Part shown: in pieces, positions 6,888 through 13,619 of the stretch
Layout of the letters: every line of letters begins with the position of its first letter
How positions within the stretch are numbered: position 1 is the first letter of the stretch
Assembly (NCBI GenBank): GCA_035552395.1
Contig: DASZLL010000121.1
Span: forward strand, 1-22,989
Direction: 5' to 3'
Length of the DNA stretch: 22,989 nt
From: Bog-473 sp035552395
Lineage (GTDB): Bacteria > Actinomycetota > Acidimicrobiia > Acidimicrobiales > RAAP-2
Translations under genes and position numbers: made by a program
The notes under the pieces: generated by a model
Database searches by the model: none
What the model saw: the letters and a program-made list of their open reading frames with translations, nothing else
What the model was told of the DNA's origin: nothing

Positions 6888-8122
6888 GCCCAGCACTGGT
6901 GGAAGAGCCGCTCGAGCGCCGGGCCATCATCTCGGGCATCGGCCAATCCGACGTCGGCCGGCGCCTCGGCCGTTTGGACCTGGACCTGACGGTGGAGGCC
7001 GGGCTGCGCGCCATCGCCGACGCCGGGCTGGCGCGCGACGACATCGACGGGCTCTCGACCTACCCCGGCATGGGCGCCGGCACGGGCGGCTTCGCCGGTC
7101 CGACCTCGCCCGAGGTCCAAGACGCCATGGGCCTATCGCTGAACTGGCACGACGGGGGTGGCGAGGGCGCGGGCCAGATGCGCGCCGTTATTTCGGCCTC
7201 GTTGGCCGTGGCGGCCGGGCTGGCGCGCCACGTCCTCGTCTACCGCACCGTGACCGAGGGCACCGCCCAGGGGACGGGCGGCCGCCAGGGCATCGGCGGG
7301 GGTGGCGGTGGCGGTGGCGGTGGCGTGCCGCGCTTCGGCAGCTTCATGCAGTGGCCGCTTCCCTACGGCGCCGTCTCGGCGGCCAACTGGCTCGCCATGG
7401 TGGCGCAGCGCCGGATGCACGAGTTCGGTCTGACCCGTGAGCAGCTCGGGGCGATCCCCATCAACAACCGGGCCAACGCCGCGCTCAACCCGAAGGCGAT
7501 CTATCGCGACCCCATGACCATGGACGACTACCTGGCGGCGCGGATGATCACGACGCCCCTCTGCTTGTTCGACTGTGACGCGCCGTGCGACGGGGCCACC
7601 GCGGTCATCGTGTCGCACCGCGATGTCGCCGGCGATCTCGACCATCCGGCCGTGCACATCAACGCCGTCGGCACAGCGCTGCGCGGGCGGCCGAGCTGGG
7701 ACCAGTTCGACGACATCACGACCATGGCGGCCCGCGATGCCGGGGCCTCCATGTGGGAACGCACCGAGCTGACGCCGGCCGACGTGGACACGGCGCAGCT
7801 CTATGACGGGTTCTCCATCCTCGCGATCACTTGGATCGAGGCCTTGGGGTTCTGTGGGCGCGGCGAGAGCGGACCGTTCGTCGAAGGCGGCGCCGCTATC
7901 GCGCGCGACGGCGTGCTGCCGCTCAACACGGCGGGAGGCCAGCTTTCCGGTGGGCGGCTCCACGGCTTCGGCCTGATCCACGAGGCGTGCGTGCAGCTGC
8001 GCGGCGAGGGGGACGCGCGCCAGGTCGTGCGCCCGGGTGGCCGACCGGTCGAGGTCGCCGCCGTGGCCAACGGGGGCGGGCCCATCGCCGGCACCATGTT
8101 GCTGACGCGAGGCGTGCGCTAA
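6884..8122 (+). CDS. SCP-x/Ltp2-like thiolase-fold enzyme
   Basis: This thiolase-fold protein has 412 residues. N-terminal RRAIISGIGQSDVGRRLGR and C-terminal AANTAGGQLSGGRLHGFGLIHEACVQLRGEGDARQV-type segments are characteristic of lipid-transfer-protein thiolases. The usual nucleophile loop (NCATGSSA in true SCP-x thiolases) is replaced near residues 87-96 by NWHDGGGEGA with no cysteine, so classical thiolysis is unlikely. The Tyr at about 307 (LYDGF) sits where related Ltp2-type retro-aldolases carry an important tyrosine; that equivalence is by eye. With the upstream DUF35 partner, the likely job is carbon-carbon cleavage of a beta-hydroxyacyl-CoA, as in steroid side-chain removal. Residues 138-147 are ten consecutive glycines. 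The GTG start overlaps the previous stop. Confidence 0.88.
   Translation: MSPALVEEPLERRAIISGIGQSDVGRRLGRLDLDLTVEAGLRAIADAGLARDDIDGLSTYPGMGAGTGGFAGPTSPEVQDAMGLSLNWHDGGGEGAGQMRAVISASLAVAAGLARHVLVYRTVTEGTAQGTGGRQGIGGGGGGGGGGVPRFGSFMQWPLPYGAVSAANWLAMVAQRRMHEFGLTREQLGAIPINNRANAALNPKAIYRDPMTMDDYLAARMITTPLCLFDCDAPCDGATAVIVSHRDVAGDLDHPAVHINAVGTALRGRPSWDQFDDITTMAARDAGASMWERTELTPADVDTAQLYDGFSILAITWIEALGFCGRGESGPFVEGGAAIARDGVLPLNTAGGQLSGGRLHGFGLIHEACVQLRGEGDARQVVRPGGRPVEVAAVANGGGPIAGTMLLTRGVR
7301..7324 (+). repeat. (GGTGGC)4 hexanucleotide repeat encoding poly-glycine
   Basis: Four perfect GGTGGC copies extend a GGCGGG lead-in, so the thiolase carries ten consecutive glycines at 138-147 (7295-7324). 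It is in frame, and copy-number change would shift the tract by two residues per unit without breaking the frame. Confidence 0.85.
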
Positions 8123-8170
8123 GCGCCGCGTTCAGCGTCCGCGGCGTGCGCTGACCACCGCGTTCAGTAT
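8111..8170 (+). repeat. Imperfect 28-bp direct repeat spanning the thiolase stop codon
   Basis: Copy 1 (8111-8138) and copy 2 (8143-8170) are offset by 32 bases and match at 23 of 28 positions. Both start GGCGTGCGCT and contain CCGCGTTCAG. Copy 1 contains the last codons and TAA of the thiolase gene; copy 2 repeats the Gly-Val-Arg-stop reading (TGA), suggesting local duplication of the gene's end. Confidence 0.6.
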
Positions 8171-8202
8171 TCGATCCATCGGGGCCGCACTCGCCTCGGC
8201 AC

Positions 8203-8208
8203 TACACT
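8203..8208 (+). promoter_or_regulatory. Putative -10 element of the beta-helix protein gene
   Basis: TACACT ends nine bases before GTG 8218, placing the transcription start at or within three bases of the start codon. This favours 8218 over the in-frame GTG at 8266. I see no clear -35. Confidence 0.45.
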
Positions 8209-8217
8209 CCCCTTGCA

Positions 8218-10575
8218 GTGCTTCGGGCGGGAGCTGGGCGGGGACCAGGCGGGATCGACGCGGCGGTGTTGCGCGCGCTCTGCGTCGTCGCCGTCGTGGG
8301 CGCAGTGGTCGCGTTGCCCTTCGTTTCCCCGTTCAGCGAGGGCGTGGCGGCAGCCACTCCGACGCCACTGCAGATCTTCGCCGCGCCCAACGGGAGCGGC
8401 GGCGCGTGCACGCAGGTGGCGCCGTGTTCGCTGGCGCGCGCCCAGTCGTCGGTGCGGTCGTCGGACGGGGCGATGACCTCGGACATCGATGTGCTGCTCG
8501 AGAACGGGACCTACGCCCTGACCAGCCCGCTGTCGTTCGGCCCGCAGGATTCGGGGACGAACGGCTTCGACGTCGTGTACGAGGCGGCGCCGGGTGCGCA
8601 CCCGGTGCTGAGCGGCGGTGCGCCCGTGACCGGCTGGCACGAGATCGACACGACCAAGGACATCTGGGCGGCGCCGATCCCGAGCGGCTTCGACACCGAG
8701 CAGCTCTACGTCGACGGCCAGCGCGTGCCGCGTGCGCAGGGCCTGCCCACGGCGTACTACCTCCAGACCACGACAGGCTTCATCGCGTCGTCGCCGGTGT
8801 TGGCCAGCTGGCGCGACATCACCAACGTGTCGGCGGTCTTCAAGGGCGGCAACGGGGCCTGGACCCAGACGTCGTGCCCGATCGCGTCGGTGAAGGGCAA
8901 CGTGATCACCATGCAGCAACCGTGCTGGGGGAACCTCCACCTCCCGGCCGACGGCCTGCAGGAGCTCGCGTGGATCTACGGGCCCCAAGGCGGGTTCGGC
9001 GGCCTGTCGGGTGCGGCGCAGCCGACGCTCTTCGAGAACGCGTACGAGCTGCTGAGCCCGGGGCACTGGACGATCGATACGACGCTCGACGAGATGTTCT
9101 ACGAACCGACCAGCGGACAGGACATGGCGACGGCCAGCTTCACGGTCCCGACACTCCAATCGCTGCTCGACGTCGGCGGCACGCTGACCAACCCCGTGCA
9201 CAACCTCACCTTCTCGGGCCTGCAGTTCTCCTACGCCACCTGGACGCAGCCCGACACGGCCGACGGCTTCGCCGAGATGCAGGCCGATTGGACCCTCACG
9301 GGCGCCGGCGCCGCCAAAAACCAGGGCACGTGCCAGTACGTCACGCCCGCGGGCAGCTGTCCGTATGCCTCGTGGACACGCATGCCCGGCGCGGTCGTCC
9401 TGTCGGCCGCCCATGACGTGACGGTGTCGGGCGACACGTTCACCCACCTGGGCGGCGGCGGGCTCGACGTCAAGTACGGCAGCCAGGACGACCTGGTGCA
9501 GGGAAACGAGTTCAGCGACATCTCGGGCTCGGCCATCCAGATGGGCAGCACGAACGACCCGGTGCCGGCCGACGTGGGCGCGGGCAACGAAGAGATCGAC
9601 GCCGGCGACACCATCGCCGACAACTACATCCACGATGTGGCGATCGAGTGGCTCGGCGGCGTCGGCATCTGGATCGGCTACACCCAGAATCTCTCCGTCG
9701 TGCACAACCAGATCGACGACGTCCCCTACTCGGCCATCAGCATGGGCTGGGCCGGCTGGCACGCCACCGTCTTCACCCCCAACGCGGACCCCAACGTCAA
9801 CTCCGGCAACGTGATCTCTGACAACCTCTTGTACGACTACATGCAGGTCCTGGGCGACGGCGGGGCCATCTACACCAACGGCAGCCAGGCGACCGGTTGG
9901 GCCGGGCAGCTCGTGCTCAGCGGCAACGTGACCTACGGCGGGACGAACACGGACTTCGCGCTCTACACCGACACGGGGTCGCAGTACATCGATCTGTCCC
10001 AGAACGTGGTGTACGACCAGCCGCTCGACTCGTTCGCCTCGGGCGGCTGCCATACCGTCGGCCACATCCGACTCGTGGGGAACTATTTCTCCCGGCTCGG
10101 GCCGCTGTACCCGTGCGACCTGGTCGTCGACGTGACCCAGCAGGGGAGCACGTTGGTGTGCAACACGCTGCCACCGGGCGAAGTCCCCTCCACTCTGCTG
10201 GCCGCCGCAGGACTCGAGCCGGCCTACCGCACACTGCTCGACCACGAGGCCCCGGCCGTCGACCAGGTAGGCCCGACCTCGCTCCCGCTCCGCGGCGGGG
10301 TGGTCCTGGTCAGCGGGAGTGGCTTCGACGTGAGCACGCAGGTCCACTTCGGTACGGCGCCCGCCACCTCGTTCACCGTGCTCTCGGGCAACTACCTGTT
10401 GGTAACGGCCCCCGCAGGCCGCGGGACGACGCCGGTCACGGTGACGACCGCGGCCGGGACGAGCGCGGCCGGGACGAGCGCGGCGGCGAGCGGCGCCACC
10501 GTCAGCTACTCATCCACCCCACCGCCGTGCGTGCCGCTCACGGGCGGCGGGATCACCACCAGCCTGTTGCCCTGA
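8218..10575 (+). CDS. Secreted right-handed beta-helix protein with C-terminal IPT/TIG domain
   Basis: A 785-residue exported protein. A basic N-terminus and hydrophobic stretch (VLRALCVVAVVGAVVALPFV, about residues 17-36) form a signal peptide with likely cleavage after GVAAA. The mature part opens IFAAPNGSGGACTQVAPCSLARAQSSV, typical of surface beta-helix proteins. From about residue 330 to 640 there are repeated turns such as NLTFSGLQFSYA, DVTVSGDTFTHLGGGGLDVKYGSQDDLVQGNEFSDISGSAIQMG and NVISDNLLYDY, the Asn/Gly-rich rungs of a parallel beta-helix. Residues about 676-760 form an IPT/TIG immunoglobulin-like domain. Beta-helix proteins of this type often degrade or bind polysaccharides, but I cannot assign a catalytic site. 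It is a single gene, with no obvious functional link to the neighbouring catabolic genes. Confidence 0.85.
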   Translation: MLRAGAGRGPGGIDAAVLRALCVVAVVGAVVALPFVSPFSEGVAAATPTPLQIFAAPNGSGGACTQVAPCSLARAQSSVRSSDGAMTSDIDVLLENGTYALTSPLSFGPQDSGTNGFDVVYEAAPGAHPVLSGGAPVTGWHEIDTTKDIWAAPIPSGFDTEQLYVDGQRVPRAQGLPTAYYLQTTTGFIASSPVLASWRDITNVSAVFKGGNGAWTQTSCPIASVKGNVITMQQPCWGNLHLPADGLQELAWIYGPQGGFGGLSGAAQPTLFENAYELLSPGHWTIDTTLDEMFYEPTSGQDMATASFTVPTLQSLLDVGGTLTNPVHNLTFSGLQFSYATWTQPDTADGFAEMQADWTLTGAGAAKNQGTCQYVTPAGSCPYASWTRMPGAVVLSAAHDVTVSGDTFTHLGGGGLDVKYGSQDDLVQGNEFSDISGSAIQMGSTNDPVPADVGAGNEEIDAGDTIADNYIHDVAIEWLGGVGIWIGYTQNLSVVHNQIDDVPYSAISMGWAGWHATVFTPNADPNVNSGNVISDNLLYDYMQVLGDGGAIYTNGSQATGWAGQLVLSGNVTYGGTNTDFALYTDTGSQYIDLSQNVVYDQPLDSFASGGCHTVGHIRLVGNYFSRLGPLYPCDLVVDVTQQGSTLVCNTLPPGEVPSTLLAAAGLEPAYRTLLDHEAPAVDQVGPTSLPLRGGVVLVSGSGFDVSTQVHFGTAPATSFTVLSGNYLLVTAPAGRGTTPVTVTTAAGTSAAGTSAAASGATVSYSSTPPPCVPLTGGGITTSLLP
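10450..10479 (+). repeat. Two tandem 15-bp units near the end of the beta-helix gene
   Basis: GCGGCCGGGACGAGC occurs twice without a gap, encoding AAGTS-AAGTS in an Ala/Thr/Ser-rich linker after the TIG domain. Slippage would add or remove five residues in frame. Confidence 0.75.
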
Positions 10576-10655
10576 ACCGCCACCGCTGTCCGAACCCGTC
10601 CAAAACGGCCGGGTGAAGTGGTCGGACGAAGCGGTCGGCGACTCGGGAGTGGTGT

Positions 10656-11102
10656 TCAGTTGCTGCGGCGGAAGGCCCGACGATGACGGGTGCCCAGGAC
10701 GGTCAGCTCCACGGGCAGCTCGAGCCGCGACGGGTGCCGCGACGCCGAGGAGGCCAGCTCCAGGCGGGCCAGGTCCTGCGGACCGACGACCAGCACCTCG
10801 ACGTCGGTCAGCGCGACCACGGTGCCGGCGATCCGGTGCTGGCGGTGGGCCTGCTGGCCGAAGTAGTCGCCCGGCTCCAGGCTGATGGTGACGTCGGGAC
10901 CGACGCGCAACAGGGCGTCGCCCGAGATGAGGACGTAGAGATTGTGGTCCTGCTGCAGCCCGCACAGGGTCTCGCCGGGTCCGCAGTGGGCCCGCATGGC
11001 GTCGTGGGCCACGAACGACGTGAGCACCTCGGTCGTGCAGGTCGAGAACGGAGGCAGGCCCTCGAGTAGGGCGATGATGTCGACACGTTCTGCCGTAAGC
11101 AT
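10656..11102 (-). CDS. Stand-alone cyclic-nucleotide-binding (cNMP) domain protein
   Basis: This 148-residue protein is essentially one CRP-type cNMP beta-barrel. Helix IIALLEGLPPFSTCTTEVLTSFVAH is followed by strands GETLCGLQQDHNLYVLISGDALLRV, the ISLEPGDYFGQQA turn (where cAMP-binding members have GELA) and ALTDVEVLVVGPQDLARL. There is no helix-turn-helix, kinase or channel segment. The phosphate-binding Arg of cAMP-binding members (RxAT) is not evident after GDYFG, so ligand binding is doubtful. It may be a small sensor, a regulator of a partner protein, or a domain that lost its ligand. The ATG has a strong ribosome-binding site (GGAAGGGGAG). It is convergent with the beta-helix gene, and an 80-base gap holds a weak GC-rich hairpin (10593-10613). 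Confidence 0.75.
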   Translation of the reverse strand: MLTAERVDIIALLEGLPPFSTCTTEVLTSFVAHDAMRAHCGPGETLCGLQQDHNLYVLISGDALLRVGPDVTISLEPGDYFGQQAHRQHRIAGTVVALTDVEVLVVGPQDLARLELASSASRHPSRLELPVELTVLGTRHRRAFRRSN

Positions 11103-11120
11103 GCTGACTCCCCTTCCGCT

Positions 11121-11145
11121 CGGGCGCCCGGGATTCGGACGTCCG
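11121..11145. promoter_or_regulatory. Two adjacent 10-bp palindromes upstream of the cNMP-domain gene
   Basis: CGGGCGCCCG (11121-11130) and CGGACGTCCG (11136-11145) lie 19-43 bases before the ATG at 11102 on the minus strand, within the probable leader or promoter. They could be operators. In GC-rich DNA such short palindromes arise readily, so this is only a suggestion. Confidence 0.25.
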
Positions 11146-11236
11146 CAGGTCGTGCATCCGTTGCTTTTCGCGGGTCAGCCTTCTCCGCCTCGGTTGCCCG
11201 CCGGGTCGTCGGCCGGTTGCAATCGGGGGGCGGGTG

Positions 11237-12964
11237 TCAGGTCGTCGAAGCGCTGGGTCCAGTGGCGCCGGCGTCGTCGGCCTCGTCACCGACGGGCCCC
11301 GTCGGCTTCGTGCCCGCCAGGTGGTGGGCCGCCCGCGCCGCCAGCGCGACCAGGGTGAGTGTCGGGCCGTAGCCACTGGCGGTGACGAAGACCGAGGAGT
11401 CCGCCACGATGACGTTGTCGAATGCGTGCACGCGGCCCCAGCGGTCGCACACCGCGGTGTCAGGGTTGTCGCCCATGCGCGCCGTGCCGATGACGTGGCG
11501 GCTCTCCGGAACTGGCGTCGCCCCGATGCCGTGATACGAGACGCCCGGCGACGAGGTGTGGATCACGTACTCGGCGCCCATCTCCTCGAGCACGCTCTGA
11601 AGGATCTTGCCGTGGTGCTTGGACGCCGCCAGCTCGTGCGCCCCCGGCTCGTAGGTGACTCGCGCCACCGGGTAGCCGCGGGCGTCACGGATCGAGGGAC
11701 TGAGGTCCACCGTGTTGGTCGCATAGGGCAGGTCTTCGCCCTGCATGATGAAGGCCCACATGTGGTCGCGCAGGTCGCCGTCGATCATGGCCTGTGCGTG
11801 GGCCCGGCCCCAGGGCGAATGGCGCGCCGACATGATCGGCAGCCCGCCCCCGCTGTGCTCGACAAGGCCGCCGCGGAACCAGGGCAGGCCGGCCTCGGCG
11901 GCGGCGCCGCGCGCGGCGTCGTCCTGCACCATGGCGTCGTCGTGGACGTGGGTGACCGACCGCCCCTTTTGCGGGTGGAGGCCGAGCGCCGGGAAATGGC
12001 CCACCACGATCGTCTGGAAGTGCACCATCAAGTGGCGTCCGAGGGCCGGGTGATCGACGCCCGACAGCAACAGCAGGCGCGGCGTCTCGATGGCGCCGCC
12101 CGCCACCACCACGAGCCCGGCGTCCTTGCTGTGGGTGGCGCCGTCGGCGTCGACGTACTCGACCCCCGTCGCCCGGCGCCCGTCGGTGAGGATCCGGCTC
12201 ACGAAGGTCTCGGACATGAGCTGCGCCCGCCCCGTCGCCATCGCCTTGGTCAGCAAGGCGACCGGGTCGCCCTTGGCGTGGATGGGGCACCCGAAGAACG
12301 CGCAGAACCCGCAGTTGTTGCAGGCGGGCCGCCCGTCGTAGGCGATGCTGTTCGCCGCGGTCGGCGCCTCGTAGGGGTGCAGGCCGACCTTTTCGGCGGC
12401 CGCCGACGAGAGGACGGCGCCGTACATCGGTGCCCCGGGTGGCATGGGATACGGGCCCGACCGCCACGCGGCGAATGGGTTGGCACCGGCGCGGCCGGCC
12501 ACCCCGATGGCGCGCTCGACCTCCGCGTAGAACGGCTCGAGCTCGGCGTAGTCGAGCGGCCAGTCCTCGACGTGCGCGTCGGGCTGCGGCCCGAGCAGCG
12601 AATGGAGCCGGAAGTCCTCCTCGCGAAAGCGCGGCACCTTGCCGTCGGCGTGCGTGCCACCGCCGCCGACCGTCGTCGGGATCGAATTCACCTCACCGAC
12701 GTGCGTGTGTTCGCCCTCGCCGGCGTTGCGGCGGAACGCACGCGGCTCGACCAGCGGGTCGGGGCCGAGGAAGTGCCGCGAGATGAATTTGATCTCGTCG
12801 TTGGAGTAGTCGCCCGCCGGGCGGGTCGGGTCCTCGGGGTCGAGCAGGTGGTTGCGGCCCTTCTCCATGATCACGACCGACCAGCCGGCGCGTGTCAGCA
12901 CCTCGGCGACGGTGGCACCGCCGGGGCCGGAGCCGATGACGATGGCGTCGGCGGCGCCGCTCAC
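11237..12964 (-). CDS. GMC-family FAD oxidoreductase
   Basis: A 575-residue glucose-methanol-choline oxidoreductase. The FAD site GSGPGG is at residues 11-16 and MEKGR follows the second strand. NSIPTTVGGGGTHADG is the family's flavin-attachment/loop region, and a cysteine-rich segment CNNCGFCAFFGCPIHAKGDP lies near 214-233. The C-terminal domain has HVIGTARMG with catalytic His490. At the second catalytic position the usual Asn/His before Pro-Thr-Leu-Thr is Gly (SGYGPTLT, 530-537), which is unusual. It likely oxidises an alcohol or ring hydroxyl to the carbonyl. The GTG start at 12964 overlaps the stop of the upstream subunit-3-like gene (GTGA), so the two are coupled and probably form one dehydrogenase. 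No signal peptide or Tat motif is visible. Confidence 0.9.
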   Translation of the reverse strand: MSGAADAIVIGSGPGGATVAEVLTRAGWSVVIMEKGRNHLLDPEDPTRPAGDYSNDEIKFISRHFLGPDPLVEPRAFRRNAGEGEHTHVGEVNSIPTTVGGGGTHADGKVPRFREEDFRLHSLLGPQPDAHVEDWPLDYAELEPFYAEVERAIGVAGRAGANPFAAWRSGPYPMPPGAPMYGAVLSSAAAEKVGLHPYEAPTAANSIAYDGRPACNNCGFCAFFGCPIHAKGDPVALLTKAMATGRAQLMSETFVSRILTDGRRATGVEYVDADGATHSKDAGLVVVAGGAIETPRLLLLSGVDHPALGRHLMVHFQTIVVGHFPALGLHPQKGRSVTHVHDDAMVQDDAARGAAAEAGLPWFRGGLVEHSGGGLPIMSARHSPWGRAHAQAMIDGDLRDHMWAFIMQGEDLPYATNTVDLSPSIRDARGYPVARVTYEPGAHELAASKHHGKILQSVLEEMGAEYVIHTSSPGVSYHGIGATPVPESRHVIGTARMGDNPDTAVCDRWGRVHAFDNVIVADSSVFVTASGYGPTLTLVALAARAAHHLAGTKPTGPVGDEADDAGATGPSASTT

Positions 12965-13524
12965 GGCTCGGACACCTCGGCGTCGCTGAAGCCGCGCGGC
13001 TGCACGTCGCCCTCGACGCCGATGTACGACCACCCGATGCCGTTGCGGTTGCCGCCGTACTCGGGCGCGCCGTACATGCCCTCGCAGCAGTGCTCCCACA
13101 ACAGCTCGCGGAACTCGTCGTCGGCGCGCAGCCGGCGCCGTTGCTCCGGGCGGCCGACGTCGACGAAGTCCGAGCCGAGCGCTGCGAGACCGTCCCGGTA
13201 CCGCTGCTGCAGGCCGATCACCGGGCCATTGAACTCACGCTCGGCCACGCCCAAGGACCCCTCGATGCGCATGCGCCAGGCCAGCTCGTCCAGCCGCGAC
13301 AGCGAGACGAAGTCACCGAACCCTGCCGCACCGCCATGGCGTCCCGAGGTCGGCCCGCCCGCCCAGATGCGGGGCGGCTCGAAGGTGAAGGCGCCGAGGA
13401 GGGTGTCGATGTAGTCGGCGACGTCGGCCTCGTCGGCTCCGGGCCCACCCGTATCGGAGGGCATCATCTGTCCGCACGCCGCCCGCAGGGTCGCGTACTC
13501 CTGCTCGCTCAGCCAGACGGGCAT
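12961..13524 (-). CDS. Gluconate 2-dehydrogenase subunit-3-like partner of the GMC enzyme
   Basis: This 187-residue protein begins PVWLSEQEYATLRAACGQMMPSD, the N-terminal signature of the gluconate 2-dehydrogenase subunit 3 family. It ends with the equally typical FRELLWEHCCEGMYGAPEYGGNRNGIGWSYIGVEGD. Family members are small, usually exported subunits of FAD alcohol dehydrogenases. Here no twin-arginine signal is present, so the complex should be cytoplasmic. The start at ATG 13524 is preferred over the upstream ATG at 13554, because a TACGTT -10 element sits six bases before 13524 and family similarity begins there. Its promoter contains one of the three CTGAC-N6-GTCAG palindromes. It overlaps the downstream GMC gene by four bases. 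Confidence 0.85.
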   Translation of the reverse strand: MPVWLSEQEYATLRAACGQMMPSDTGGPGADEADVADYIDTLLGAFTFEPPRIWAGGPTSGRHGGAAGFGDFVSLSRLDELAWRMRIEGSLGVAEREFNGPVIGLQQRYRDGLAALGSDFVDVGRPEQRRRLRADDEFRELLWEHCCEGMYGAPEYGGNRNGIGWSYIGVEGDVQPRGFSDAEVSEP

Positions 13525-13530
13525 CGGGCC

Positions 13531-13536
13531 AACGTA
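13531..13536 (-). promoter_or_regulatory. Putative -10 element of the GMC dehydrogenase operon
   Basis: TACGTT on the minus strand, followed by six bases and ATG 13524. This implies a leaderless transcript and decides the start codon of the subunit-3-like gene. Confidence 0.5.
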
Positions 13537-13557
13537 GCGTGGCCGTGACCTCATTTG

Positions 13558-13573
13558 CTGACACGGCTGTCAG
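13558..13573. promoter_or_regulatory. Operator copy A (CTGAC-N6-GTCAG) before the GMC dehydrogenase operon
   Basis: CTGACACGGCTGTCAG has perfect six-base arms (CTGACA/TGTCAG). Its centre is 41.5 bases upstream of ATG 13524, between the DUF1023 hydrolase gene and the subunit-3-like gene. The same palindrome recurs at 15927 and 19457, also in promoter regions. The position fits a class-II-type activator or a repressor overlapping the -35 region. Confidence 0.75.
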
Positions 13574-13619
13574 GTTCGGATTCCAGCCCGAATCCGGCCG
13601 ATCACCCTGGTCAGCCTGC

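Noticed and set aside
8151..8167. CTGA-N9-TCAG next to the duplicated thiolase end, considered as a fourth operator
   Set aside because: Spacing and arms do not match CTGAC-N6-GTCAG, and the sequence is explained by the direct repeat.
8164..10347. Long open frame (about 727 codons) on minus opposite the beta-helix gene
   Set aside because: It is the antisense shadow of a GC-rich gene: Arg/His/Val/Asp-rich with no recognisable domain, while the plus frame has a signal peptide, rungs and a TIG domain.
11234..13414. Long open frame (about 726 codons) on plus across the GMC operon
   Set aside because: It runs antisense through two well-recognised genes and shows no motifs, so it is a codon-bias shadow.
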